A program made the position numbers and the translations under genes. A DNA stretch of 36,670 nucleotides, taken from Nitrososphaeraceae archaeon. Lineage in GTDB: Archaea > Thermoproteota > Nitrososphaeria > Nitrososphaerales > Nitrososphaeraceae. Of this stretch, positions 1 through 8,360 are shown piece after piece (the stretch's first letter is position 1; every line of letters starts with the position of its first letter). The DNA is taken from NCBI GenBank assembly GCA_009377575.1, contig WHTU01000032.1, positions 1 through 36,670 of the forward strand, written 5' to 3'. Below the pieces are notes generated by a model. It saw only the letters and a list, made by a program, of their open reading frames with translations. It was not told the origin of the DNA and did not search any database.

Positions 1-1
1 G

Positions 2-100
2 ATATTTAGTAACAAACAAGCTGGATTAGGACCAATTTCTGCTGAACTGGCTAAGATAGGCGAAGGTGAGTCAAATGATAAGTCTATTACACTAAAGTGA
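2..100 (+). CDS. 3' end of an unidentified gene
   Basis: An open frame enters from the left edge and ends at TGA 98-100. It encodes the last 32 residues of a protein, ending in GEGESNDKSITLK. The start lies outside the window, so the family cannot be named. The following ~250 bases to the next gene (101-348) are AT-rich and show no convincing gene. Confidence 0.45.
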   Translation: MFSNKQAGLGPISAELAKIGEGESNDKSITLK

Positions 101-348
101 AATCTTGCATTCCTAGGTATAGTATAGGTAAAATACTAATCAATCCTTTCCGGATTAAAATTTACAAGATGCAAGAAGAATATTAATTAGATACTAATGT
201 CTAATAGCATAGAATTGTAATTAGTCATTAATTCTATCTTACATTTTAGTATTCAACACTCTTATATCATGCCATTTTGTTAAATCCTAGCTAAATTTTA
301 CCTTAAGAGCAGAAAAATTTTTGACGTTATCTAGATTCTTTATCAACG

Positions 349-1287
349 TCAACCATTTTCGAGCTGCAATCCAAATGCAGTCATGAGATTGGGATGGATT
401 CTTGTATGGACAATCGTCATTATATCCATTGGAGACGCTTTTCCATCAATACTTGTAACTAGGTCTTCTAATGCAGCTGATACATTGTTAATCGTTTGAT
501 TTGCAGTTTGAGAACCTTCGGATAATGAAGAGTTCATTATCTGGTTGTCGAATAGCTCTTGTACTTTCATAGCTAAGGCTTGTGCAGTCTGATAATCTGT
601 CGTATTTATTAGTATATCGTTAGAATTCGACATATCTTCTATTGACATATTGTTGCTACCATCACCACCACCCATATTCATCGTGGACATCGAATGTATA
701 CTACTATTTTCACTACTATTATTAGTATTATTATTGCCATCCATCGTCATCATCGACATGTTAGTCATATCATATCCAACTGCGAAAGCATATCCGTAAT
801 TCCTAAGTACCTCATCTAGTAACTCTACTACCGCCAGCACCTGTATAGTAGAATTATTCAGTTGATCTGGATCTATTCTTGCAGTAACGATTTCATCTAG
901 AATATCATCGATATCATTAACTAAAAGATCTGTGTCACTAGCCGTTTTGTTACCATGAGCTGATTCTGTAGATGTCTTTAATGATACTAAAGCAGTATTA
1001 AGATCATCAGATAATCTCTGGTTTCTTTCTGCAATCTCTTTATTCACATCATCTGTCATTAGTGCTAATGCTTTGTTCGCATGATCACTAGCCAAAGACA
1101 TGTTATTGGTTGCTAAATTCTGTTGAACCATCTGAGCTTCTGCCTTTAATGTATTAACTAAGGCAAGAAATGATGCACTCTCATCAGGCGAAAAATTGTG
1201 CCCTAAAATAGTATGAGTATTAAATCCTGCTAACAAGACTACTGTGGCCATTAAAAGTGGCATAATTGATTTCTTCTCAATTTTCAT
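349..1287 (-). CDS. Secreted Met/Asn-rich helical protein
   Basis: Predicted exported protein of about 312 residues. The ATG at 1287 gives a typical signal peptide: MKIEKK, then a hydrophobic stretch, then an Ala/Gly-containing cleavage region. A GTG three codons upstream (1296) would only add MRL. Residues ~35-170 look helical and polar, with Leu/Ala/Asp heptad-like spacing. A low-complexity segment at ~180-225 is rich in Met, Asn, Ser, Gly and His (MSMMTMDGNNN, HSMSTMNMGGGDG). Met/His clusters of this kind bind copper in many exported proteins, and ammonia-oxidising archaea depend heavily on copper, so a periplasmic metal role is possible but inferred. The Asn-rich stretch has many N-X-S/T glycosylation sequons. 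No known catalytic motif is visible and the family is not recognised. Confidence 0.8.
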   Translation of the reverse strand: MKIEKKSIMPLLMATVVLLAGFNTHTILGHNFSPDESASFLALVNTLKAEAQMVQQNLATNNMSLASDHANKALALMTDDVNKEIAERNQRLSDDLNTALVSLKTSTESAHGNKTASDTDLLVNDIDDILDEIVTARIDPDQLNNSTIQVLAVVELLDEVLRNYGYAFAVGYDMTNMSMMTMDGNNNTNNSSENSSIHSMSTMNMGGGDGSNNMSIEDMSNSNDILINTTDYQTAQALAMKVQELFDNQIMNSSLSEGSQTANQTINNVSAALEDLVTSIDGKASPMDIMTIVHTRIHPNLMTAFGLQLENG

Positions 1288-1401
1288 TAGTCGCACGACC
1301 TAAAATTCGGATCTCTGATAAATAACATTTATGGTTCAATAAGCTAGACACGAATACTAGTTTATGAAATGGTTATTAGCGATTAACAGCAGGCCAAAGA
1401 T

Positions 1402-1563
1402 TTAGGTTCTGCGTTTAATCACATCAGCAGGGATAATACGTAGACCGCCTTTATCTTCTTCCAAGATTACAATATCCCCCTCATTAATTCCATATTTCTT
1501 GGAAAATGAGTCTGGAATTGAAACCCTTCTTCCTGACAACACCTTTTGATAGTTCGATGCCAT
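1402..1563 (-). CDS. AbrB/SpoVT family DNA-binding regulator
   Basis: A 53-residue protein from ATG 1563 to TAA 1402. It has the AbrB/SpoVT swapped-hairpin pattern: a short N-terminus, a VLSGRRVSIPDSFSKKYGI strand-turn with the usual arginine and IP, then the NEGDIVILEE strand and a basic tail ending in VIKRRT. These proteins dimerise, bind AT-rich DNA and often act as transition-state or antitoxin-type regulators; many archaea carry dozens of them. No toxin gene is adjacent. An AT-rich promoter region (ATATATAG) lies about 35 bases upstream of the start. The fold assignment is fairly secure; the target is unknown. Confidence 0.85.
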   Translation of the reverse strand: MASNYQKVLSGRRVSIPDSFSKKYGINEGDIVILEEDKGGLRIIPADVIKRRT

Positions 1564-1653
1564 AGGGATTAGTTAATAGAGTATTCGACTATATATCCGT
1601 TATACATTAAATGTTTAAATACATCCTGTATGATCTACAATATGTAGATATAA

Positions 1654-1839
1654 ATGGTGAAAAGAAAGGATAACAGCTGGATAAAGAATGCCGAAAAAAT
1701 ATTAATAGGAGGAATTAGCGCAGTGTCAATATTCAAAATGCTATTGGAAATATCTGCCAAAAGATGCCCACACTGTTCTGCTAAATTGACATTTATTAAT
1801 AATTATCATTGTCAACATTGCCAGGTTTATGTAAGTTAA
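1654..1839 (+). CDS. Small zinc-ribbon protein
   Basis: A 61-residue protein. A basic N-terminus is followed by a hydrophobic stretch (ILIGGISAVSIFKMLLEIS, ~17-35) that could be a membrane or amphipathic helix. A compact zinc ribbon follows, with paired CPHC and CQHC knuckles at ~38-41 and ~53-56. The start is an ATG with a TATA-like TTTAAATAC about 35 bases upstream, consistent with a nearly leaderless transcript, and divergent from the AbrB gene. Small proteins of this sort are common in Nitrososphaerales. No function can be given; a membrane-attached zinc knuckle is the most that can be said. Confidence 0.65.
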   Translation: MVKRKDNSWIKNAEKILIGGISAVSIFKMLLEISAKRCPHCSAKLTFINNYHCQHCQVYVS

Positions 1840-1953
1840 TGTTATTAGGCAAGGAATGGTCGTTCAATGCTCTTTCTTTCTGACGTTGTTCTGAATCAAG
1901 TTCCGAACAAGTTAAATTATATACTATATTCATTTAGACTGTGAATTATAATC

Positions 1954-2304
1954 TCATTTTTTAGTACCTCTGGCCGATGAGGGTTTAGCTAAGCTCGCCT
2001 TTAATGCAGCTACCAAATCTTGTTTTCCTTCGGTACTTTTGTAGTTTGTTTAATTAAGTGCCTTGCCTTTTGCTTTTGCATTGATCAGCTTTTCTAATTG
2101 CTCTGTATACTCATCTTCGTAACGAGAGATATCAAAATCTTTGCTAGTTAGATTTTCAACCAGTAATTCACCTAACGAACTTTCTTTTTCATCTATAAGA
2201 CGAACCTTTGTTTCAGATATTTCTTTAATGACTTCTAGGGATTTTATTTCGCTTAAATAATGCAGAGTATGTAGAACAAGTCCTCTTTGATTATTCTGGA
2301 CTCT
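1954..2304 (-). pseudogene. ku: C-terminal remnant of a Ku (NHEJ) gene
   Basis: Reading the minus strand in one frame from ~2304, the sequence matches the C-terminal half of bacterial-type Ku: RGLVLHTLHYLSEIK, then a segment ending DISRYEDEYTEQLEKLINAKAKGKAL. The match resumes after an in-frame TAA at 2050-2052 with DLVAALKASLAKPSS and a final TGA at 1954. The family normally continues through this point to a DLMEAL-type tail, so the TAA interrupts it. The N-terminal Ku beta-barrel core is absent: upstream the frame hits TAG at 2305 and runs into the 3' end of the neighbouring secreted-protein gene. Ku binds DNA ends for non-homologous joining; this copy cannot make a functional one. Both the truncation and the internal stop are read directly from the sequence. 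Confidence 0.8.
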
Positions 2305-2797
2305 CTATCGCTTCTGGGTCAAAGAATTCTTCCTCGTTTATGGGTGGGCCAAAGAATTCTTCCTCGTTTATGGGTGGAGCTGGATCCGGATCACCAGCAC
2401 CTGCATCACCCACGTCAGTTTCCGTATTGAACTGGAATTCTAAGTACCCTTCGAGGAAGCCTTGGTAGTATCCAGCTGCGTATGACTGAGGGTACTGACT
2501 ATCTTGGTATATATCCAGAGGAATGTAAGCAAGCCCAATTGGAGAGTAGTAGGTCCAGTCAGCGTCGTCATTGTATCCATCCATATTTCCAGAATTCAAA
2601 CCCACTACAAATTCGACAGAAGAAAATGATTCAGGCGGCAACCATGTATATACGCCATTCTGTTCTGTGTAAATAGATATTCCTGTTCCACCATCTGTTA
2701 CTTGAACCTGAGATTCTACACTTTGAACCGGCGTAATAGAGGTAAATAAATATATTGATGCAATACAGCTAATAGCTAGAAAGTTATTCAACCTCAT
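2291..2797 (-). CDS. Secreted acidic protein with a repeated C-terminal tail
   Basis: A 168-residue predicted exported protein. The first ~26 residues form a signal peptide (MRLNNFLAISCIASIYLF, then a polar SVESQ region). The mature part is acidic and aromatic, with Gly/Tyr-rich segments (GYYQGFLEGYLEF). Its C-terminus carries two copies of PPINEEEFF, encoded by a 30-base tandem duplication. A similar PIDEDEFF lies near the C-terminus of the CHRD protein 2 kb away. No enzyme motif is visible and the family is not recognised. Its last codons overlap the truncated 5' end of the Ku remnant, which suggests that a rearrangement joined the two. Confidence 0.75.
   Translation of the reverse strand: MRLNNFLAISCIASIYLFTSITPVQSVESQVQVTDGGTGISIYTEQNGVYTWLPPESFSSVEFVVGLNSGNMDGYNDDADWTYYSPIGLAYIPLDIYQDSQYPQSYAAGYYQGFLEGYLEFQFNTETDVGDAGAGDPDPAPPINEEEFFGPPINEEEFFDPEAIESPE
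2321..2380. repeat. 30-bp tandem duplication inside a coding region
   Basis: Two head-to-tail 30-base units (2321-2350 and 2351-2380) differ at only two positions. They encode the doubled PPINEEEFF-containing tail of the secreted protein. The unit length is a multiple of three, so the copy number can change without shifting the frame. Confidence 0.9.
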
Positions 2798-2893
2798 TCC
2801 CGACCATTAAACTTCAATTTATTCGATCGTATTTAAGCTTGGCTCAATAAATGTGATTTATAACATGAAGAGTTAGACTGTGAATCACTAGAT

Positions 2894-3067
2894 TTATACA
2901 CTAAGCCCTTCCTCAGGAATTAATTTAGATATTCCTTTAGACATATCCAAATATGAACGAGTGTAGAAGTAAATATACTCAAATTCTATAGGAAAATTCT
3001 CTTGGGTTTCTAACATTTTGATATATGCCGCCATGGTTTAGCTGTTTGACGCGTATTCATGAGGCAT
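2894..3067 (-). pseudogene. Possible small decayed gene
   Basis: In the 655-base gap 2798-3452, one minus-strand frame reads as protein-like. It runs from an ATG at 3067 (MPHEYASNS), through an in-frame TAA, then a second ATG at 3034 giving a 46-residue peptide (TMAAYIKMLETQENFPIEF...) to TAA 2894. It could be a short real gene starting at 3034 or a 57-residue gene broken by a nonsense change. It is not recognised. The rest of the gap (3068-3440) is AT-rich and appears to be leader and promoter sequence for the next gene. Confidence 0.3.
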
Positions 3068-3239
3068 TCTATTGTTCACGAATTAATCAATTTTATGGTA
3101 TCTCACAAGCTTCTAGCTAATTTACCTGGCTTGAAATGATATTTCAGATTTCAATTCAAATTACATGACGCTATATTTACTTAGGACTTTATGACAGAAT
3201 TGTAATAATATTTTATATAAGAATATGTGATTATTAAGT

Positions 3240-3290
3240 GTCCTTAGTTTGTTATAAGTCAAATTGTTGGGGAAGTCCTTAGAGTGTTAT
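3240..3290. repeat. Direct repeat in leader of the 3453 gene
   Basis: GTCCTTAG-NNN-GTTAT occurs at 3240-3255 and again at 3275-3290, 35 bases apart, in the long leader upstream of the 3453 gene. It could be a paired protein-binding site; no partner is known. Confidence 0.35.
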
Positions 3291-3435
3291 TTATAGCAGG
3301 TCAATAATATATCACTGTGATTGGATTTGCCATTTCTTACTGCCACCCCTTTTATTGGCAAATCATTATCGTGATAATAATATCCTTTTGCGGCATTTCA
3401 CCGTCTAGAAAAAGAGGTAATACGTTCCCCTAACT

Positions 3436-3442
3436 AAGGAGG
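3436..3442 (+). promoter_or_regulatory. Strong Shine-Dalgarno site
   Basis: AAGGAGG lies 10 bases before the ATG at 3453 and fixes that start. Most genes in this window lack such a site, so this gene is probably translated from a leadered transcript. Confidence 0.75.
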
Positions 3443-3452
3443 TTATTGTAAA

Positions 3453-4544
3453 ATGAAGAAGCTAGCATTATTTCCATTAGTAATCTTATTTTTTATTTCA
3501 TACAGTGCGTATGGAACTACAAACCAAACTACAAACCAAACTACGGATGTATCTAATGAAACTCTTGAAATTACAAACACTACCTCTAATGATATCTCGT
3601 TAAATGTAGTTCCTGAATCTTCAGAATATACTGAACTTCAGTCCGTTGAAATTTTTGTTAGAGTTTATACGGAAGAGGGAGGTCTTCGTAAGCTAGTACT
3701 GGAAGTAAGAAATTCAAGTGGCCAAGTCGTTCATGAATCATCACAACTTATTAATGTGAATAAGTGGAAATTCTTTCTTCATCCTGGCCAGGTTGGAACA
3801 TATAATGTTACTGTTAAAGCAATTCAAAATGGAAACGACGAGGAGGTATCTACAAGTTTTAATGTAGTTAGCATATATAATACAAGTACCGTCAGATTCT
3901 TACTTATTTCCGTTGCTTCATTTGTCGGTCTACTCATACTTATTACTGTTGCCAAGAGAGATAATGCAACACAGGAGGTCCTACGATTTGTATTTTTGTC
4001 TGGCATTGTAGTTTCTATACTTCTCTCTTTCATCTTCACTGGCTTAGAAATCGGAAAGGGCTCTCCGATAGGATTGACTAAGGTAGACGCCAATCAGACC
4101 GGAATTGAATCAAGTAGTGATCAATGGGTTTTTAACGTAGGAGGCGAATTATATATACCGATCTATGTCGTAGTTTTCGGTCTGATCGGTGGATATCTTA
4201 GATATTTGTACAAAACTTCCAGGTTATTGATAGACGAGGATTTGAGAAAGGAAAAAGAAGATATGAAGAAATATTTGATAGCTCAAGGTATCACTGACGT
4301 TACTGATCTTACCCAAAGACTAATCTTCTTTGAATCACTAAGAGATGTAGCATTGTTCTTTCTTTCACCCATTCTTGCTGTAGTTGTATGGTTTCTCTTT
4401 TCACAATGGGAACCTATCGCAGGCTCACCCACTATATTAGCAGTATTCAGTTTTGCATCAGGGCTGGTTACAACGGAAATTGTAAATGCTATTTCAAATT
4501 TTACCAAGTCTAATCTAAGTAAACGTACAGCACCTTCAGGTTAA
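3453..4544 (+). CDS. Multi-pass membrane protein with exported Ig-like domain
   Basis: A 363-residue membrane protein. It has a signal peptide (~1-21), a Thr/Asn-rich linker, and an exported beta-rich domain (~45-140) that reads like an Ig/CARDB-type fold (VEIFVRVYTEEG, GTYNVTVKAIQNG). About five hydrophobic helices follow (near 146-167, 176-198, 233-252, 295-315 and 322-343). A charged cytoplasmic stretch (~255-285, DEDLRKEKEDMKKY) lies between helices 3 and 4. The start is fixed by the AAGGAGG site. The neighbours are secreted proteins, so an envelope role is likely. No catalytic residues or transporter signature are visible; a sensor or channel-like role is speculation. Confidence 0.8.
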   Translation: MKKLALFPLVILFFISYSAYGTTNQTTNQTTDVSNETLEITNTTSNDISLNVVPESSEYTELQSVEIFVRVYTEEGGLRKLVLEVRNSSGQVVHESSQLINVNKWKFFLHPGQVGTYNVTVKAIQNGNDEEVSTSFNVVSIYNTSTVRFLLISVASFVGLLILITVAKRDNATQEVLRFVFLSGIVVSILLSFIFTGLEIGKGSPIGLTKVDANQTGIESSSDQWVFNVGGELYIPIYVVVFGLIGGYLRYLYKTSRLLIDEDLRKEKEDMKKYLIAQGITDVTDLTQRLIFFESLRDVALFFLSPILAVVVWFLFSQWEPIAGSPTILAVFSFASGLVTTEIVNAISNFTKSNLSKRTAPSG

Positions 4545-4636
4545 ATCTATTAACAAGGATTCCGTTAATGAAACACACCTTTCCTACATTGATTTATTGA
4601 TGAAATGTTTTTATTTTCCGGTGATATTAATGATTT

Positions 4637-5329
4637 GTGTTACTCTTTGGTTCGATATTGTTTTTTATTTTCTTGCTGTCCTATCAAAATATTCTAGCCT
4701 TTTCAGTAGCAGATGCTAATCCAAGGGAACTGATGACGATGAAGGCGGACGAAACTTTAGATGCTAAACAAAATATAGCTCAGTTAAGCGGTTCAGATTT
4801 GGAAGATCTAGGCATTGTTAGCATCCCGATGGTATTTGCACAAACAGAAGTAGTATTCACCGCTGATCTAACTGGAGGTCAAGAGATACCTCCGGTTATA
4901 ACAAATGCTGCCGGGTCGATTGACTTTACGCTCGATCAAGAAGCGGGTGAAATGTCATACTATATTGATGTTGGAGGCCTCGAAGGGATATTACAAGCTC
5001 ATATTCATCAAGGTAGGGAGAATGAGAATGGTGACATAGTAGTATGGCTATTTAATGCTACTGAATCAACTGACGAGATTCAAGGTGAACCAGTTAGTGG
5101 ATTCTTTACAGCAGAGGACTTTGTAGGACCACTTCAAGGGAAGAACATGTCTGATCTAGTAGATGCTATAGAAAGCAGACAGGCTTATGTAAATATTCAC
5201 ACCGAAGCTAACCCACTAGGCGAGCTTAGAGGTACTATAGTGGAAGAAGGAATTCCTGAACCTTCTCCTGAAGCAGCACCTATAGACGAGGATGAATTTT
5301 TTGCCCAGGATCCTATTACAAACGATTAG
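4637..5329 (+). CDS. CHRD-domain secreted protein
   Basis: A 230-residue exported protein. The GTG at 4637 is the first usable start after an in-frame TGA and gives a hydrophobic signal sequence. A linker follows, then a CHRD domain at ~70-205: TADLTGGQEIPPV, AAGSIDFTLD, LQAHIHQG, AYVNIHTEANPLGELRG. CHRD is the beta-sandwich domain first named in chordin; in microbes it occurs in exported proteins of unknown role, with conserved HIH and NIHT histidines. The C-terminal tail is acidic and Pro-rich and contains PIDEDEFF, similar to the doubled motif in the protein at 2291-2797. The domain call is firm; the cellular role is unknown. Confidence 0.9.
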   Translation: MLLFGSILFFIFLLSYQNILAFSVADANPRELMTMKADETLDAKQNIAQLSGSDLEDLGIVSIPMVFAQTEVVFTADLTGGQEIPPVITNAAGSIDFTLDQEAGEMSYYIDVGGLEGILQAHIHQGRENENGDIVVWLFNATESTDEIQGEPVSGFFTAEDFVGPLQGKNMSDLVDAIESRQAYVNIHTEANPLGELRGTIVEEGIPEPSPEAAPIDEDEFFAQDPITND

Positions 5330-5411
5330 CATGATATGTGTGTCCATACGGCATGGTAAGATGGTAGTATGGAAATACTAAAAAGATAAAACTTCATCAC
5401 TTCCATTCTGT

Positions 5412-5636
5412 ATGGTTGAAATAGAAACGGAAGAGGGAACAGATCAAGAAAAGATGAAAAATATGATATTTGAGAGAACAGGATTTCTTCCCTCAATTTA
5501 TGAGAATGGTACACAGTACGTAGTAAACATGAGATTAAGCTTGGAATTGCTTAAGGAAATTTGTGAATCTCAAGAAGATATAGTAAGCATGACTGGAGAT
5601 TATTCAGGTGGTAAGGGGGAGATAACTCTTAATTGA
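5412..5636 (+). CDS. Small conserved-looking protein of unknown function
   Basis: A 74-residue soluble, acidic protein (MVEIETEEGTDQEKMKNMIF...). The predicted pattern is an N-terminal helix, a strand, a helix (SLELLKEICESQEDI) and a Gly-rich end (GDYSGGKGEI). No cysteine pair or known motif gives a function. The ATG follows an AT-rich stretch suitable for a leaderless promoter. It stands alone between the CHRD gene and a zinc-finger gene on the same strand. Confidence 0.55.
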   Translation: MVEIETEEGTDQEKMKNMIFERTGFLPSIYENGTQYVVNMRLSLELLKEICESQEDIVSMTGDYSGGKGEITLN

Positions 5637-5822
5637 AAGATTAGCTTTTTGGGTGTTGTACCTTGCACAGCGAGGCATTAGATAATAGGAAAACCAACTT
5701 TTATCAATTATCTGGCTAAGAATTATAATATTAAGTCAATAATTGACACATATATTGTAAATTAATAGGTCCTTCCTTGTTTTTATTCACTTTTTTATAG
5801 TATTTTATCCCTATTATTAGCC

Positions 5823-6086
5823 ATGATGGGTATAGAGCACGCAATAAGACGAATAACAAATGTGAAACAGAAAAATGAAAAAGAAAAACATGATAATAAA
5901 CAAGATAGGACAAGAGCAAATGAAGACCTAAAAATACCAGCTGGTTTTGAATGCTTTGTGTGCGGCACTAAATTTGTGACAAATGAAGAAAGGAAGCATC
6001 ATCTAAAAGAGGGCACACATGGTCATTTGTATGATACCACGTCACCCCAGGAACAAGAAGAAGTTAAATTTGCAGAAGATGAGTAA
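5823..6086 (+). CDS. Small C2H2-type zinc-finger protein
   Basis: An 87-residue protein. The N-terminal ~38 residues are highly charged and Lys/Glu-rich. A single C2H2-like finger follows at ~45-66, CFVCGTKFVTNEERKHHLKE, with the histidines HHLKEGTHGH after it, then an acidic tail. Single-finger proteins of this form are widespread in Thaumarchaeota and are presumed to bind nucleic acid or protein. Two ATGs are adjacent at 5823 and 5826; either may start it. Confidence 0.75.
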   Translation: MMGIEHAIRRITNVKQKNEKEKHDNKQDRTRANEDLKIPAGFECFVCGTKFVTNEERKHHLKEGTHGHLYDTTSPQEQEEVKFAEDE

Positions 6087-6186
6087 TTTATGGATTACCA
6101 TGCAGAAAATCTCGTGAGAATGTTTGGCAAAGAATGTCTTCCTATCGTCACTGCTCTATTCTGAAGGTCGACACATGGAAAATCTC

Positions 6187-6561
6187 TTATGCTGCTTCTG
6201 TTTGTGATTTAATCATATCTCTAATAAGGTATCTGTGACAATGATCTCCCACATTATAGCAATGGCATAATAAGGTGACATCTTTGTTTTTACTCAACTG
6301 CCTTAGCTCTTGAATTTTATCTAAAGCTTCGGGATTATTTATTATTTCAATTAGAAATCGTCTTTTATACTCATGCCAGTCTACAGCTTTCTCTTTCATG
6401 TAATCCTTATGCAAGGCCTTACTTGGAGCTAGATCTTTCCACCATTCATTCCAATTCTCTTTAGATTTTGGAAGAGCTCTTGGTCTATAACGTGCAATTA
6501 GTATTCTAAGACCATCTGATTTCTCTGTTATTTCTTTCAATGATTTAACTTTTAGAGCCAT
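6187..6561 (-). CDS. DUF488 (YeaO-like) family protein
   Basis: A 124-residue protein matching DUF488 of the YeaO type: the ILIARYRPRAL strand-turn, a Trp-rich WNEWWKDLAPSKAL segment, the helix HEYKRRFLIEI, and the final strand VTLLCHCYNVGDHCHRYLI. Its C-terminal motif has Cys and His (CHCYNVGDHCH) where many members have a shorter YAA...HN motif, so metal or thiol chemistry is possible. The biochemical function of the family is unsettled. The start is ATG. It lies upstream of, and on the opposite strand to, the 7199 gene. Confidence 0.8.
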   Translation of the reverse strand: MALKVKSLKEITEKSDGLRILIARYRPRALPKSKENWNEWWKDLAPSKALHKDYMKEKAVDWHEYKRRFLIEIINNPEALDKIQELRQLSKNKDVTLLCHCYNVGDHCHRYLIRDMIKSQTEAA

Positions 6562-6666
6562 ATCAAGTTAGTGCTTCCGCCTTGTCATATCCCATAATTT
6601 ATTTGAATTCCAATCTAATTCCTGGTTATCTTCGTAAAAAGTTATTGTGTGTAAATACATTTGGCA

Positions 6667-6981
6667 TTATCTCTGTTTTTTGTTCTTACGATCTAATTTG
6701 GATAAATCTACTCTATCAGTCAATTGTGCTCCAGAAATTATTGCTTCAGCTACACTTTCTTTACTAGCAGGATCAATGAGGGCATTCTCACCTTCCCTTA
6801 TCAGATTCTGATCTAAAGAGCCAATCTTTAGCTTTCTTTTATCCTCGTGTGTTCGAACTGCTTTATTCCAAACTGCTACATCCGGTTTGTCATGAATGTC
6901 AAATATATCGTTAGAAAGGTTTGCTCTCGACGTGTCTAGAAAAGGTTTTTTGTCCTTGTTACTCCTACTGTCTTTCCTCAT
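6667..6981 (-). CDS. Charged hypothetical protein
   Basis: A 104-residue, Lys/Asp-rich protein with a basic N-terminus (MRKDSRSNKDKK) and a basic C-terminus (KLDRKNKKQR) around an amphipathic centre (NALIDPASKESVAEAIISG). No domain is recognised. It is followed by the DUF488 gene on the same strand after ~105 bases. A TAATACATTC...TTAG sequence at ~6990-7005, just upstream, partly resembles the element's putative operator and could be a plain promoter element. The coding call rests on length, normal composition and an ATG start. Confidence 0.6.
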   Translation of the reverse strand: MRKDSRSNKDKKPFLDTSRANLSNDIFDIHDKPDVAVWNKAVRTHEDKRKLKIGSLDQNLIREGENALIDPASKESVAEAIISGAQLTDRVDLSKLDRKNKKQR

Positions 6982-7198
6982 CGATATTCTAATTAGAATG
7001 TATTACAATTTAAGAATTAGTTTCTATGGAAACCTAAACTTAGATTTCCTTCCATCTGTGTAATTATCTCTGGCTTCTGATGCTCTTACATATTTTGTCA
7101 ATGGAGATCATTTGAATAGACCTCAGTTTGATTCTAGGAAAGCTGCTGCACTGCTTAAATGACTTTTCACGACTATTGTATTATAGACACGTATTGGG

Positions 7199-7924
7199 AT
7201 GCGGTATTATATTAAATGTAGATTAAATTCTAAGGATAAACAAAGATTATCAGCTTCGCTCAGCTCTGGATCCTTGGCAAGAAACGAAATATTTTACGAA
7301 GGAATGCAAACAGCATTAAGAGAAGGTACAATAGATGAAAATGGTGTTGTACATTTTATTGAGATCTGCTATTGCTTGGAAGGAGGATTATATCCTATGG
7401 CTATGGAAATTCCCGTATTAGAAGAATATTTTGAAGAGATCGTTGAAGTAAAAGATGTACGCTTGAGAGATCAATGTACTATGGAGTGTGAATTCTGTGA
7501 TTGTACTCGAAATATCCGATTACCTGGGAAATCAATTACTAATGAATTGCATATTGATAAAGAGAAAGAGAAGGTAGGAAAATTAGATGAATTTATCGAT
7601 ATAGGCAGACTGCGGTTAAACAGAAAGAAACGGAAGGAAGGAATTGAAGGACTAAGGAATATAATTGGTAATTCTGATAACAATGACAGGTCAACTGACA
7701 AATTAAAGCCCATATTTGCTGGAGCAGCAATTTCAGGTCTATTTGTGATTTTCTATGACATAGATAATCAAGACTATTTTAGGATAAAAAATATTCCAGA
7801 TACAATTGAAACACGCAAGCTAGTAAATTCATTAGGATTAACGATCGATGACACTGTTGACTCGATGAAAATGACAGCTAGAAGCTCTCTTGCACATACT
7901 GACAAGCGTTCAAATGTTGTTTAG
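7199..7924 (+). CDS. Hypothetical protein with a Cys cluster
   Basis: A 241-residue protein. The N-terminal ~90 residues look like an alpha/beta ferredoxin-like domain (MRYYIKCRLNSKD, VVHFIEICYCLEG, FEEIVEVKDVRL). A Cys cluster follows at ~97-106 (CTMECEFCDC), which could bind zinc or another metal. A basic linker (LNRKKRKEG) leads to a second region with one moderately hydrophobic segment (IFAGAAISGLFVIFY, ~180-194). No family can be named with confidence. It converges on the YwgA-like gene, with only 22 bases between their stops. The ATG start is preceded by an AT-rich region but no Shine-Dalgarno site. Confidence 0.65.
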   Translation: MRYYIKCRLNSKDKQRLSASLSSGSLARNEIFYEGMQTALREGTIDENGVVHFIEICYCLEGGLYPMAMEIPVLEEYFEEIVEVKDVRLRDQCTMECEFCDCTRNIRLPGKSITNELHIDKEKEKVGKLDEFIDIGRLRLNRKKRKEGIEGLRNIIGNSDNNDRSTDKLKPIFAGAAISGLFVIFYDIDNQDYFRIKNIPDTIETRKLVNSLGLTIDDTVDSMKMTARSSLAHTDKRSNVV

Positions 7925-7946
7925 AATCATACTTCCATAAATAAGC

Positions 7947-8360
7947 TTACTCTGAATCCTTTGATTGTATTTTTTTTGATATAGTTACCAATTCCGAAGT
8001 ATCAATATCTCTCAATCTTTCAATGACTATATTCAATTTGTCAATGATAGTTTGTATTCCTTGGAGCTGATTTTGTAGAATGTTCCTTCCCTTATCACAG
8101 ATAATGTAATTATATTGATAAATTCTGCTAGACCTCTCAATAAGCTCTTCGCTAATAGCATCAACACTGCGCAAAGAATCAACAGCCTCCGAAAGCTCAT
8201 CTGAATATGGCCCATAATAATAGGGTCTGAATGAAAATGTAAATGGGATATTATCCACATTTCTCAAAATATAGATTAGCTTTTGCAGTCTTTTTCGTCC
8301 TTCTACCTTTTCCAGTTTATTTATAAGATAAAGGAGAAGAATAATATCTTGAGAATTCAA
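7947..8360 (-). CDS. YwgA-like partner of an HD hydrolase
   Basis: A 137-residue protein resembling the B. subtilis YwgA family and, more loosely, the Panacea/DUF4065 antitoxin fold. It has KRLQKLIYIL near the N-terminus, the FRPYYYGPYSDELSEAVDSL turn-helix typical of these families, and a C-terminal helical segment. Its TTG start overlaps the TGA stop of the upstream HD gene (TTGA), so the two are translationally coupled. The same pairing (ywfO HD protein plus ywgA) is known in Bacillus, which supports both calls. The pair may act together, as regulator plus nucleotide hydrolase or as a toxin-antitoxin-like unit; that is inference. Confidence 0.75.
   Translation of the reverse strand: MNSQDIILLLYLINKLEKVEGRKRLQKLIYILRNVDNIPFTFSFRPYYYGPYSDELSEAVDSLRSVDAISEELIERSSRIYQYNYIICDKGRNILQNQLQGIQTIIDKLNIVIERLRDIDTSELVTISKKIQSKDSE

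Noticed and set aside
3366-3377. TTATC-GT-GATAA palindrome
   Set aside because: A 5-bp stem of mostly A/T is expected by chance in this composition.
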